The notes under the pieces: generated by a model
What the model saw: only the letters and a program-made list of their open reading frames with translations
Databases searched by the model: none
Told to the model about the DNA's origin: nothing
Made by a program: the position numbers and the translations under genes
Shown: piece after piece, positions 11,117-21,377 of the stretch
Layout of the letters: the number at the start of each line of letters is the position of its first letter
Position numbering within the stretch: the stretch's first letter is position 1
Assembly: GCF_018873765.1 (NCBI RefSeq)
Contig: NC_057923.1
Span: 60,878,593-60,942,592, forward strand
Length of the DNA stretch: 64,000 nt
Direction of reading: 5' to 3'
From: Telopea speciosissima
Lineage: Eukaryota; Streptophyta; Magnoliopsida; Proteales; Proteaceae

Positions 11117-12272
11117 CACCACACACGATAGTACGATACAGAAACCTTCAACCTTCAGGCTTCAACAGCATTTGTGACAAAAAAAATTATTTAACAAATA
11201 AAATAGTCTCCGTTGATTGGGGAACTCTTTCAGCCAAACAGGGCTTTGTTCTTCTTTTGTGATGTTTTAACTTGACTTTGTGAATCCATTTGAGCTAGTT
11301 GTATCGTCTATGGATTTGGTTGCTCTGTTTTGTGTGAATGATGCAATGTTTTATCTCTGAAATTGTGTGTTTGATGCTACTATTTGTTGTTTTAATGTTC
11401 TTTTTATCTTTTCCACTTGCAATATAAGGTAACTGCAGAACAAGTGTGGTGTATCTATCTTAGTTTAGGGCTTTTGTGTTCATGCTAAGCAAAAAAAATT
11501 TGTGTAAAAAAATTCTGAAAATAAATCGTTTAGGATTTCATTTTTAGAGAAATTTTTTGTAGAGAAATTCTGCAGTAGGTTGAAATTTTTTGTAGAGAAA
11601 TTCTACTGTATAAATCGCTTGATGTGATTCTGATTTTAAAATCTCTGCCATGACTCCCTAATTCGTCTTCCACTCAAGATGCCATTGATATAGTGAGGTA
11701 TGCTCTTTCCTTGGGTATGTTAAGGAAAGATTGATTTTGTAACAAGCCAGCAGATGATTTGGCTGAACTGAAGAAAGAGAATACAGAATAGGCCAATAGG
11801 GTTGAACCATTAGAAGCCATTGGAAGAATAGATTATGCAAACACTTTTATACAGATTATTCAAACTCTTTAATATAGATTATTTGCCCAAAAAAAATTAT
11901 ACAGATTATATATATTTTTTCAACTTCATCTTTGGAAGTTGAAACATAGTGGTCTACATTCCATATTATTCGGTCCTTCTCAAGCCACTGTTTATGAGAG
12001 ATCAGCAGAAAACCCTCAATAAAGGATCTAAACTACTGTTTACAAGCCTATGTTGTGGGATTTAGTGTGGTCACCTTCATCAGTTAGCCATTCCAACATG
12101 TTTCAATTGTTCTAAACATATAGAGGAACCACATTATTTAAACAAAATTGAATAATTTTTACTACAACTATCTCTCTCCTCCAGCAGAGGGTTATTGGGT
12201 TTAATTTTTTGGGTTTCATTTTAATTCTTTCATTCACTTCAAGCAGATAGAATCTGGCATGTGGTTGTAGGT
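11117..12272. other. Non-coding spacer between the inverted arms, left part
   Basis: No gene, RNA or clear repeat is seen in this AT-rich segment. Short open frames lack any family signal. Confidence 0.5.
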
Positions 12273-12345
12273 TAGTCTTTAGCTCAAAAAGGGAGAGCGC
12301 CTGGGTAAATACCAGGAGATGGAGGTTCGACTCCGCCAAGACTAT
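12273..12345 (+). ncRNA. tRNA-like sequence 1 (probable tRNA pseudogene or SINE head)
   Basis: It folds as a cloverleaf: a perfect 7-bp acceptor stem (TAGTCTT with AAGACTA), D-stem GCTC/GAGC, a perfect 5-bp anticodon stem (CCTGG/CCAGG) with a 7-nt loop, and a B-box-like GGTTCGACTCC. The loop would give anticodon AAA, which is unusual in plants, and the T-stem has a mismatch. A functional tRNA is therefore doubtful. Confidence 0.5.
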
Positions 12346-12695
12346 TGGTTAAGAAAATCTTTGGAAATTGTTGATGGAAACTTAAACACAAAATTAACTA
12401 AAACTTAAAGAGTAGAACTAGAAGCAAAACAAAAACTAGGGCTAAACAAGATAGAGATAGACTAATGATAGCAAAACAGATTGAAATTGAGAGGAAAAGC
12501 ATCCGTACGTTTAACTAATTTATATAGTTGATGGAAAGAAGAATAAAACAGAGCTGTCAATGTTTAGAACATATTGGTATTATATAACCAAGAGCCATGC
12601 TATCCTATTTGTACTGGTGTCCTTTTGAGGAGCACACCCCTATTTGTACTGATTTCTTATTCTCCTTTTTTAGGAGCACACCCCTATTAGTTGCA
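12346..12695. other. Non-coding spacer
   Basis: No gene is seen. The phrase GAGCACACCCCTATT occurs twice (about 12630 and 12674), a small direct repeat beside the next tRNA-like sequence. Confidence 0.4.
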
Positions 12696-12769
12696 TGACT
12701 CTTGGTGGATTTGAACCACCATCTCCTCGGTAAATCCAAGGTGCTCTTCCATTTTTGAGCTAAAGAGTC
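12696..12769 (-). ncRNA. tRNA-like sequence 2 (probable pseudogene)
   Basis: On the minus strand it has a perfect 7-bp acceptor stem (GACTCTT with AAGAGTC), D-stem GCTC/GAGC, anticodon stem CCTTG/CGAGG and a B-box-like GGTTCAAATCC. The anticodon loop lacks the usual U33, which argues against function. It shares TTTAGCTCAAAAA with tRNA-like sequence 1. Confidence 0.5.
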
Positions 12770-13604
12770 ACCTACCTACACAAGCTATATTGTTTCATGC
12801 CATTTTTACCCCAAATGGGACATGCATAACATTCTTTCAGACAATGCACCCACATGAAAAATCCCAAATGGAACATACATACAAGAGAGAGAATCACAAG
12901 CACATAGGCACAAACCATAATACAATCAATCTTGTTTTAAGACAATCCAGTGCATTGCAATCTCTACAAAACTTATGCCCAGAACAAAGCAATCTTGTTT
13001 TAAGACACTCCATAAGGTATCTCCAGGGAATATTGGCATGACAATCAACAGAACACTACTACTCATTTGGCACACATGATTCCAGGGCTGACTTGCAATT
13101 TGAGAGTTAAAAACACTGCCTACTAGGATTGAATTCTGCACTGGGTTTTCCACAATCTGCAGCCAGGGACTGTATGTAGCCTATGGTGATCTAATGAGAA
13201 TGATTCAAGCAAACAAGGACCAGTGGGTAACCCACATCCATTCATTATTTTGTTCTACAGCTTCAACATGGCTAAAAATGGTGGACTCCAAACCAAACTG
13301 CATAAAGCTCTTTGCTGCTGCAGTTGTTAGTTCCAAAGGGAAACAATTACATTTAGAAGCTTAGTTCTCATCGTACCTCGACATAGAGCCAATTAACATA
13401 AAAACATTTTCGGATTTCAGACTAAATAACGAAGGAAGGTTCACACTACAAATGCATTAGACGTTATGGCTATCTCGCGAGAATGAGAACAACTAACATC
13501 TGCAGATCTCTATTGATCCATTGCAGGAGCCACATAGGCACCTTCCTTTAAGATCAACTAAATCAAGACAACTGATGGAAGTGAACGCTTATAAGCCTGG
13601 TTTG
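12770..13604. other. Non-coding spacer between the inverted arms, right part
   Basis: No gene is supported. A phrase CAATCTTGTTTTAAGACA occurs twice (about 12926 and 12990), a short direct repeat. Confidence 0.4.
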
Positions 13605-13918
13605 ATGGAGGCCCATAGCAGGATCATGTACAGCCAAGCTTTGTGGACTGGTGGTGGGTGAATCGGCCTTACAAAAAATTAATATTAAAATTTTAAACTT
13701 AAAAATTACCTGTTGATGTCGCCTTCCTGCAACAGAGAAACTGGTGTGCTCTGAAATTTCTCATGGAGGCCCAATAGCAGGGTCATGTACAGCCAAGCTT
13801 TGTGGACCGGTGGTGGGTGAACGGCCTTACAAAAATTAATATTAAAATTGTAAACTAAAAAACTACCTGTTGATGTCGCCTTCCTGCAACAGAGAAACTG
13901 GGGCGCTCTGAAATTTCT
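13605..13918. repeat. Tandem duplication of about 157 bp at the inverted-repeat boundary
   Basis: Units start ATGGAGGCCC at 13605 and 13763. The second unit lies mostly within inverted-repeat arm 2, so part of the arm was duplicated after or during the inversion. Confidence 0.85.
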
Positions 13919-14130
13919 GGAAGAGAAGAAGAAGGGAGTAATGGAACGTAGCAGGTGGCTTTAGATCTCCATGGCCGAAGAGGTCGTTGAACGTTTGCAA
14001 CGCTTCTCTGAAACTTCAGGAAGAAAAGCAAAAGAGAGTTGCGGAACTGAGCAAAGCAGATGAGTGTTTGGGAGGAAGAAGCTAGAAGAAGAGGAGAAAG
14101 AAGATGTGGTTCTCTGTTTCATATAGTTTA
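13802..14130 (-). repeat. Inverted-repeat arm 2 (reverse complement of 10794-11116)
   Basis: The arm ends TTA at 14128-14130, the complement of the TAA at 10794-10796, and then abuts a Harbinger terminus. The two arms enclose about 2.7 kb. Confidence 0.85.
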
Positions 14131-14372
14131 GGACGCGTTTGATTGAAGGTGTCATAGGAGTCGGATTCTTAAATTGGATTGGGTTCTTAAGAATCTGGTT
14201 CATGTGGATTTGGATTCTGATAAAAAACCTGTTTGGTTACCCAAAATTTGTCAGGCGGAATCCAGCTGAAAAACTGTTTGGTTGCTCTGGTTCTGTCAGG
14301 TGGAATCCGGTTGAATCCATATGTAAGACTATTTGGTTACCCTGAGTCTGTCAATTGGATTCTACTTGAATT
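14131..14372 (+). mobile_element. Harbinger left-end fragment
   Basis: The fragment starts GGACGCGTTTGATTG and follows the left end of the 3097 element for about 240 bp, with one subterminal repeat unit fewer. It then stops without a right end. The base triplet before it is TTA, a permitted target site. Confidence 0.85.
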
Positions 14373-14601
14373 TTGTCTGGAAAAATATTTTAATTGGTGT
14401 TATGTTACTTCAACAAAGCAAAACTCATAGTACGGGCATTTTCAAACAACAGAGATCTCTACATAGGGTAAAAAATCCATATCCATTTAATTTAAGTACA
14501 TACATATAAATTTTTTGTGAAATTTCAAAGATGTCATTAAATTTGGGTTCTTGTGTGGATTAGTGTCATAACTGACTATGCTATAAACAGTTGAATAAAA
14601 A

Positions 14602-14679
14602 GGGCCTTGGTGGATTCAAACCACCATCCCTGGAACATGCGCATGTTCCAAGTGCTCTACCAATTTGAGCTAAAGATCC
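14602..14679 (-). ncRNA. tRNA-like sequence 3 with palindromic anticodon arm
   Basis: On the minus strand the acceptor halves GGATCTT and AAGGCCC pair with one mismatch and one wobble. D-stem GCTC/GAGC and a B-box-like GGTTTGAATCC are present. The anticodon arm is replaced by an 18-bp perfect palindrome (GGAACATGCGCATGTTCC), so no normal 7-nt loop exists. A decoding tRNA is unlikely. Confidence 0.45.
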
Positions 14680-14689
14680 ACCAAGTGGA

Positions 14690-15836
14690 GCTTGGAATTT
14701 ACAAATAACTAAAATAAAAGAAAAAACTAACAAAAAACAAATCCTATGCTTCCACAATACTCATTCAAAGCCTTTCCAAGTTAATTCTCCAATTCTAAAT
14801 TGAAGCCCACAGATCACAAGAACCATTGGTCCAGTAAGTCCAGAAATGAAGAAAGAGCAGCCATTCACATTAAAAGGGAAAAACCATTGAGCAGTATCAC
14901 AAATCATAGTCCCAAATCCACGTATGAGATTACAAAAAATGATAATAAATGAACAAATATGCATTTTTGGTCTGTTTTCTCTTAATACAGCTTACACGAA
15001 ACACAAAATCAATTATAAATGCAAACTTAATTGGACTTAAGACATAATATAGTTTCCTATTCCAATCACAGTTTTGTTGTCTAGGCCATGCCATTCCAAG
15101 CATTAATTCCTTACAATGATAAGGTATCATTTAGTTCCTGACTCACCAACACAAGTCATAATGGAGAACTGATTCAATCAATCACACTCTTCAGTTTCTT
15201 ATATACTTAAATGACAGACCCACCTTCACCACAGCAAAATACAATACTCAAATGAAGTAACAAAACACTTCTTATTACCCTAATCTTGAATTGATTGCCA
15301 CCACTGGGTAGTCTTTAAAATTAAGTACTAATTTATAATAAGTCACTCGATGATTTGACTAGTTCTATCATAATACCTATTCCGGATTAGATATGGGAGA
15401 TAGTACTCACCATAATGACCAGGAGGATGAGTTATAAGACTCTTAATCAGCTAAATCTCATGTCATATGGGGGTATGTTAACTGTGGTACATACTATAGG
15501 CTGACCTAAGTGGATGTAAGGGGTGATGCCGCCTCCGATGAGAATTTTATGGGCAAATTCTCTAAACATTCATAAGTCCAAGATGGGGACAAGGCCAAAA
15601 TGTCCATAATATAAAAAAAGGGTGATTACAGCGTCGAGTGGTAGGATATGGATGGTAAGTCAGTCGGCTACACCAATGACGAAAGGTTCAAGAAGTCTGA
15701 CTTCACCCGTACTCTGTAGCGTGGCTTATCAGACCTAGTGTAGATTCAAATCGAAAGACATTTGCAACGATGTGTCCTACCATTCTAATGTGCTCAGACT
15801 AATTTTTTGTTTTATATTTTACTGGTATTTTGAATC
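14690..15836. other. Non-coding stretch, in part LTR-element interior
   Basis: No protein family is visible. The final 500 bp precede a polypurine tract and LTR and are probably the decayed 3' interior of that retroelement, but no reverse transcriptase or integrase motif survives. Confidence 0.4.
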
Positions 15837-15848
15837 TTGTGGGGGAAT

Positions 15849-16503
15849 TGTTGGTTTTACATGATTTTTTAAAACAATTAAGATTCAAAATAGGTTTAAA
15901 TATTTGTTTAAATACAAATAAGTTTCTTTAACATTTTACCTCTTCTTTAATTTGTTTATTCAATTTTTTTGGAGACATTTTATGTCCCTTTATGGAGCTC
16001 CTAAAGCTTTTAATCTTTTCAGTTTTTGGCTCCTATTTTCTCCTCTTAATGTTATTTCTTACATGCCTTTGTTCCTCTATAAATTGAGGGAACTCTAGTC
16101 CTTTACGGATTAAAAGGGGTTTTCTGGAGATTAATCAAGACTCTCTTGAGATTAATCAAGTCTCCCTTGAAATGAATCAAGTCTCTTTTTGAAATCAATC
16201 AAGTCTCTCTTGAAATGAATTCCTCTTTGTGTCATGTGTATGCATATATTGCATGTTATTATTTATTCCCATTGTTTTGTTGAGTTTTGGAAGTAATATT
16301 ATTATAAGTATTTTCCTTTTAGTTTGAGCACAGCCCTATAGTACTCGAAGGGGTCTAGTAGTCGAGTGCACGATTACTGGGGAAGCCAATGGGCTGTTTT
16401 ATCTTGGAGGCCGATTCGCATATTCCCGGTTGCACCATAAGGGGTGTCTACGGTCTTAAGGACAGTGTCAAGTGACACAACTCAGCCCGCAAATTTTCTA
16501 ACA
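15849..16503 (+). mobile_element. LTR (copia-type appearance) with upstream polypurine tract
   Basis: The polypurine tract GTGGGGGAA (about 15839-15847) precedes a TGTTGG terminus at 15849. A TATA-like CTATAAATTGAGG lies at about 16077, and the LTR ends CTAACA at 16503. The order of tract then LTR marks a 3' LTR on the plus strand. No 5' LTR or coding region is found in the window. Confidence 0.65.
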
Positions 16504-16632
16504 TAATTGGGGAGCCAATGGGTTGTTTTATCTTGGAGGCCGATTCGCATATTCCTGGTTGTACCATTGGGGGCGTCTACGGTCTTAAGGACAGTGTCAA
16601 GTGACACAACTCAGCCCGCAAATTTTCTAACA
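16375..16632. repeat. 129-bp tandem duplication of the LTR terminus
   Basis: The LTR's last segment, from GGGAAGCCAATGGG through TTCTAACA, is repeated immediately with a 129-bp period (ends at 16503 and 16632). The phrase TGTTTTATCTTGGAGG in each unit also occurs at about 58952, in another LTR-like sequence. Confidence 0.85.
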
Positions 16633-16972
16633 TAATTTTTGGTTACAAGTTCCTGAAAGAGACAGTGCAAATAATTGTTTGAAAGCTCTTACAGTAAAAA
16701 TAACTTTCAACTCATTTATGTTTGATCTCTCAATATTTTGACATATAATGTCCTACATGGTCACAGCGGCACCGTCCGGCACTCGTTTCAGTTTTCCTAG
16801 GTTATTTTGCTTCGATGGGTACTCCAACAAAGCGAGAGGAGTGAGGGATTAGGTTCGTAGTGAGAGAGAGGGAGGAGTGGAGAGAGGAGTGAGAAAGTGC
16901 GGGAAAGAGGATAGAGAATAGAGGATGTTAGGGTTGAGGTCAAAATTTTTGCTTTCAAAACAGGCCATGTGT

Positions 16973-17577
16973 TTCTTTAGTAGATGGAAGATCAAGGTGC
17001 AGTTCGTTCATGGCAGGTCAACAGCTGTGACTTGGATGAAACCTCCTACGGGGTGGGTTGCGATTAACTGTGACGGGTCCCTACGGAACGGTCTCGGGGA
17101 TTATGGTGCGATTGGGCATGATTCCTCTGGCCATGTTTTGTTCGCAACTGCCGGCACGCAGGGTGACGATAGTATTCTTCGAATGGAACTAATGGTAGTC
17201 AAAGGGGGCCTTATTCGCGCAAGGAACAAAGGGCTGGATCATGTGCAAGTCCGATCTGACTCACTAACTGCTGTGCATACTGTCCTCGGTCACTTTCAGA
17301 CCCCATGGTACTTTCATAGCTTGGTTGGCGACATTCTGTACCTCCGGAATTGCTTCGGGAGTTTCGTCTTTGAACACCATTTCCACGAGGGCAACTCGTG
17401 TGCGGATTTCCTGTCTGGGTTCTTAAACTCTGCCCAGGAGACCAATCTCTGTGCAGACAGTCTTCCCATGGCACTCTCTCAGCTTATAAGAGAGGATGCC
17501 TTGGCAAGAAATACTATAGATTGTAATTATTCCCCATTTTCTAATACAAAGCTCCCTTACTCCAAAAAAAAAAAAAA
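16973..17577 (+). mobile_element. 5'-truncated LINE tail with RNase H domain, poly(A) and target duplication
   Basis: The open frame includes an RVT_3-type RNase H fold: GWVAINCDGS with the first Asp, RMELMVVKGGL with the Glu, and VRSDSLTAVHTV with the second Asp. It ends in an A-run (17564-17577). AGGCCATGTGT flanks it at 16962-16972 and 17577-17587, an 11-bp target duplication. This is the expected product of a truncated LINE insertion. The frame starting at 16925 runs in from host DNA and is not the true protein start. Confidence 0.85.
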
Positions 17578-17978
17578 GGCCATGTGTGTACACGTGTCGT
17601 CAATCTAAGTTGGGGGGCAATTGGAGAAATGGAACAGATAAAAATTCATCCAAAGGCCTCAGTCAAGAGAGATGGAAGGAAAATTGTTCCCTTAAGGTGT
17701 GTTTGGTTGGCAAATAATGGATAGAAAAGAAAAGAAACGAAAAAAAAAAAAAAAATTTCCTTGTTTGATTGTAAACTTGTAATAGAAAAGAAAAGGAAAA
17801 AAAACTACATAAAAAAGCAAAGTGAGGAAAGGGGGGGTGTCAGCGAGGTGGCTTATGTGGTGTTGTTCTCGATCCCAAGCATGGTTGGTTGGAAATGGGG
17901 CCTGAGCACCTGAACTACTTTCACATTGGTTACTAGACTTGGGAAGCTTATGGATATCGTAGTAGCAAAGGAGCTATT

Positions 17979-18340
17979 TTGAAAGCTTTTCAGGTCTTTG
18001 GGCGTTCTGGGACCTCTCTCCTTCTCTTCTTCTTCACCTTCTATATCAAACTTCTAATGATTGATGATGGAACAAAACCCAATTTCACTCCTTTCAAGCC
18101 AAGCATCTCTGTGATTGTTGGAGTCTTAAGGACCCTTTTCTCTACCACGTTTCTTCTTCTTCTGTATGCGAAGCACTGCAAGACAAACAATGGAGTAGGA
18201 AGTTACACAGGTAATCACTACCCAAGAGTGATGTTGTGGCGAGGAAGAACTCAAGGATCTATTAGGCGGTCACGCTCATAGAGTCGCTATTGGTTTTCCA
18301 GTTTGATCAATTGTGTCGTGGAGGGGAAAAATGAAATTTG
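17979..18340 (+). pseudogene. RING-H2 finger ATL-type gene, N-terminal fragment
   Basis: The frame from 17979 contains FKPSISVIVGVL and LLLLYAKHCK, the transmembrane segment style of ATL ubiquitin ligases. After a frameshift the second conserved block is recognisable as VVARKNSRIY, stop, AVTLIESLLVFQF, which resembles the ATL block RKNSGID..VIESLPVF. The RING-H2 domain that should follow is absent. In-frame stop, frameshift and missing RING make this a dead fragment. Identification rests on motif memory, not a search. Confidence 0.6.
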
Positions 18341-19109
18341 CAGATGCATTCTCCACCGGAGCTAGAAAAGCAAAGAAGAAGAGAAAAGTGAAAGAGAAAA
18401 CACCGCAAAACGCACTGTTATGCTTTTGTCCAGCACAAGGCTCCCACGGTTGCAGATCACGCATAGACCCACTAGCTTTCTGGCGGCTATCCTTCCACTA
18501 CCGGTAAACCTGGCTGTGACTTCCGCCCTCTAAATCCATCACTATTTCAGCCATTTGCGTGCGCACGGCCATGATCCCTTCTCTTTTTCTCTCTTTTAGG
18601 ATTTTCCTTGTGAAAATCCATTTTTTTTCTTACAATTTTTGGGGAGACTTCTTTTTTTACAAAATTAGAAATTTGTGCTATTTTCGAGGTAAATTTAAAT
18701 TTAAAGAAAAAACTGAATCTTTTGTCCGTCAATGGACAACCAAACGCATAGAAAATTTGGAGCAAAAAATCAGTACCGAATCTTCTGTTTTTTTTTCCCT
18801 ATTTTATTGATGTCGTGACAAACAAACACAGCCTTAATAAATTAAAAGTTGAAGGAATTCAAACTAAGGAAATTAAATCATGAGACTTGATTCCAATACA
18901 AGGAAATAGCATATTGTGATTGGGGAAAATATATTCTATGCTAACTTTGTGGGAATTCTTTCACATGCCTTCTCATATAACCAATGTTTACCTTACAAAT
19001 AAGATGTCATGAGGTCAACTCTCTTTGGGGTCTAACCAAAAAAGAAAAACTCTGATTTCCTCACATATTTGTCTCTCTTTCCAGATCTTGTGAGCTCCTA
19101 TTAACAAAA

Positions 19110-19533
19110 GGGAAAATTACACGATTAGCTACTTTTGGGTTTTCATTTACAAAACTGTCCACCCTATGTTTGAGTTAACAAAAATAGATAAAAACAAGTT
19201 TAGTTTTACAAAACTAGACAAAACAGTGACTCTCCTTCCTTCCTCGGTAGTTCCCCTCTGAAAAAAATCTCTTTTTTTTTCCTCTGTTAGTTAGGGTAGC
19301 AGAGGATGGCGGTGGCTGGGACAAGGGTAGGGTTGCAGGGAACGGAGGATGCCTGGGCGAGAAGGCAATGACAGGGGTAAAAATGTCTAAAAAAGTAAGT
19401 GTGGGAAGGAGAGACACTATTTTGTCCAATTTTGTAAATCTTAACTTGTTTTTGTCTATTTTTGTTAACTCAAACATAGGGTGGACAGTTTTGTAAATGA
19501 AAACCCAAAAGTAGCTAATCATGTAATTTTCAC
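19110..19533. mobile_element. Mutator-like MITE, 424 bp, long terminal inverted repeats
   Basis: The two ends are inverted repeats of about 115 bp (from GGGAAAATTACACGATTAG and its counterpart). Flanking 9-mers TTAACAAAA (19101-19109) and TTGACAAAA (19534-19542) fit a 9-bp Mutator-type duplication. Unit B has one TTAACAAAA and no insert at the matching place (about 29800), a direct empty site. The interior has no transposase. Confidence 0.9.
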
Positions 19534-20375
19534 TTGACAAAACCCATTCTCACGTGCTGATTGGTGTGACTTGGGAGATTCTCTTCCCCTCCCCCATATG
19601 GGTAGTGTGGGGGAAACCTTTATATGAAACTTTTAATTCAGATTTTAACCATTTTTTATGTTTACTTTAGGGGAAAAGGCTGGGCACGCCCAGACGCACA
19701 ACATGTGTCATCCTCCCTCCTTCCCTTTTGTAAAAGATCCATTTGCCCTCCTACGTTCAACCTTGTGAATGATGTATGCCGCTAATTTATCGATAGCTGA
19801 CGGCATGCCTAACCCTCTCTCTTATTTTAGATGAAAGTTGCTTAAGGAGAAAGATGTGTTATATATTAATGCATGAACCCACCCGTGTTTATTCATGTTT
19901 CCACATGCTTGCCTTGATGATATGAACATTTTTTATAGGGTGACTTGTTGATTGTATGTATGAAGTGGTGAATTTATTTTGCCCTTTTCAACTTATAATG
20001 AGATTTATTTCTAAAAATTTACTTTTTAACCACTTCCAATACTCATTTCAGGCTTAAAATTGACTTATGAGATAAATGTGAAATCATGTATTACATAAAC
20101 CCACCCAATCTTTCCATATCCTATGTGAATAGAGATTATGATCTCATGATCATATTATTATTTTAAAGAAACATGAAAATTGGAAAAAAAATATATATAT
20201 ATATATATGGTCCACCTATTAGAGCTCACAAAGTAAGCCCAAGCAACTCTTCAAGGTTCTTACTTGCTTAAAGTTTAATTGCTATTGACTAAAACTACCA
20301 AGTCATGCTGCATGAAGAATAAAGAACTATCACCATATATATGGTTAAGAAGGGAAATTTCAGGTGAAAACTTTG

Positions 20376-20580
20376 GAGAAATATTTCCTTTGAGAGAGTG
20401 TACTGTCCACGCCCAGACATAGAAGGAGGCAAAATGACCGATCCTACCCCATGAAAGGCGAAAATAACCATCCGCCTGATGCTTCTACACACATTCCCAT
20501 TGGCCTGCACCCATGCAAGCGTGCATGCAGGGGCCACACTTCCCCACAAGAAATGCTGCCCCAAAAACTTTTTACAGAGG
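20376..20580. repeat. Dispersed repeat family copy (others near 52120, 57205, 63345)
   Basis: Shared phrases include GAGAAATATT, AGAGTGTA, CCCCATGAAAG, CTCCCATTGGCC or CATTCCCATTGGCC, and a CCCCACAA block. Unit B has lost the first half of this copy. No coding or terminal structure is clear. Confidence 0.6.
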
Positions 20581-21377
20581 TGATGCTTTTTTCTGAGGGA
20601 GCTATTGGTTACTAGAAAGAGAAGGTGGTAAGTTCTTACCCTGGAAAATTATAAACTTCCCATTTTTTTAAAGTGTTTTGTAACGAGTGTGTGATACTTT
20701 GGGCAGGTATAAATGTGGGGAATTGTGGGATGCTATGTGGATATGGAGATGGTGACTGGGTGGGTTTTGTGGCTGTAAGATTTTCTGGTGGGGTTTTTTC
20801 CTGGTGGTGAAATATTTCTTGGGGATGGACTGTAAAATTTTCTCTATTTCAATGAAATTTCTCCAGTGTTTTATAAAAAATCTCTGTTTTAAGTTAAACC
20901 TTGTTTCAAGGTTGTCTCAAAAGATCCATATATAGAAGTAAATACAAGTAGAGCTGAACTAACAGATTTGGAAGCAAGTACTACATGTGGGATCCTCAAA
21001 TGGTCATTTGTTTTCAGAAGGAGAAAAAAAATGAAATAGAAAGCATGGACCAAAAATGGCTGCAATTGTGTAAAATTCTGGGAAATTCGCTTAAATTGAT
21101 AAAAGTACATGGGCAAATGCTTCCTTCACTGTTGATCCCTCCCTTTAAATTAATGCTTACTAATTAAAAGACATGAATGCACTGTATGTATCGCTTAGAA
21201 GATTAATAAACGAGAGAAACCAATAGTTAGATTTAAAACTTGGAAGACATTCATTCAATGCAAATACAAGGTCTAGCAATCAATACAAGTATTTAAGGGG
21301 GAAAAAATACTTTTAAAATTCCAAAATATTGGTACAATTTACATACAATTCCAAGGAAAAGGGAGTAATTTCCTTGG

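Noticed and set aside
12273-12345. Functional tRNA gene
   Set aside because: The anticodon would be AAA, the T-stem has a mismatch, and two similar defective sequences lie nearby, so a pseudogene or SINE head is more likely.
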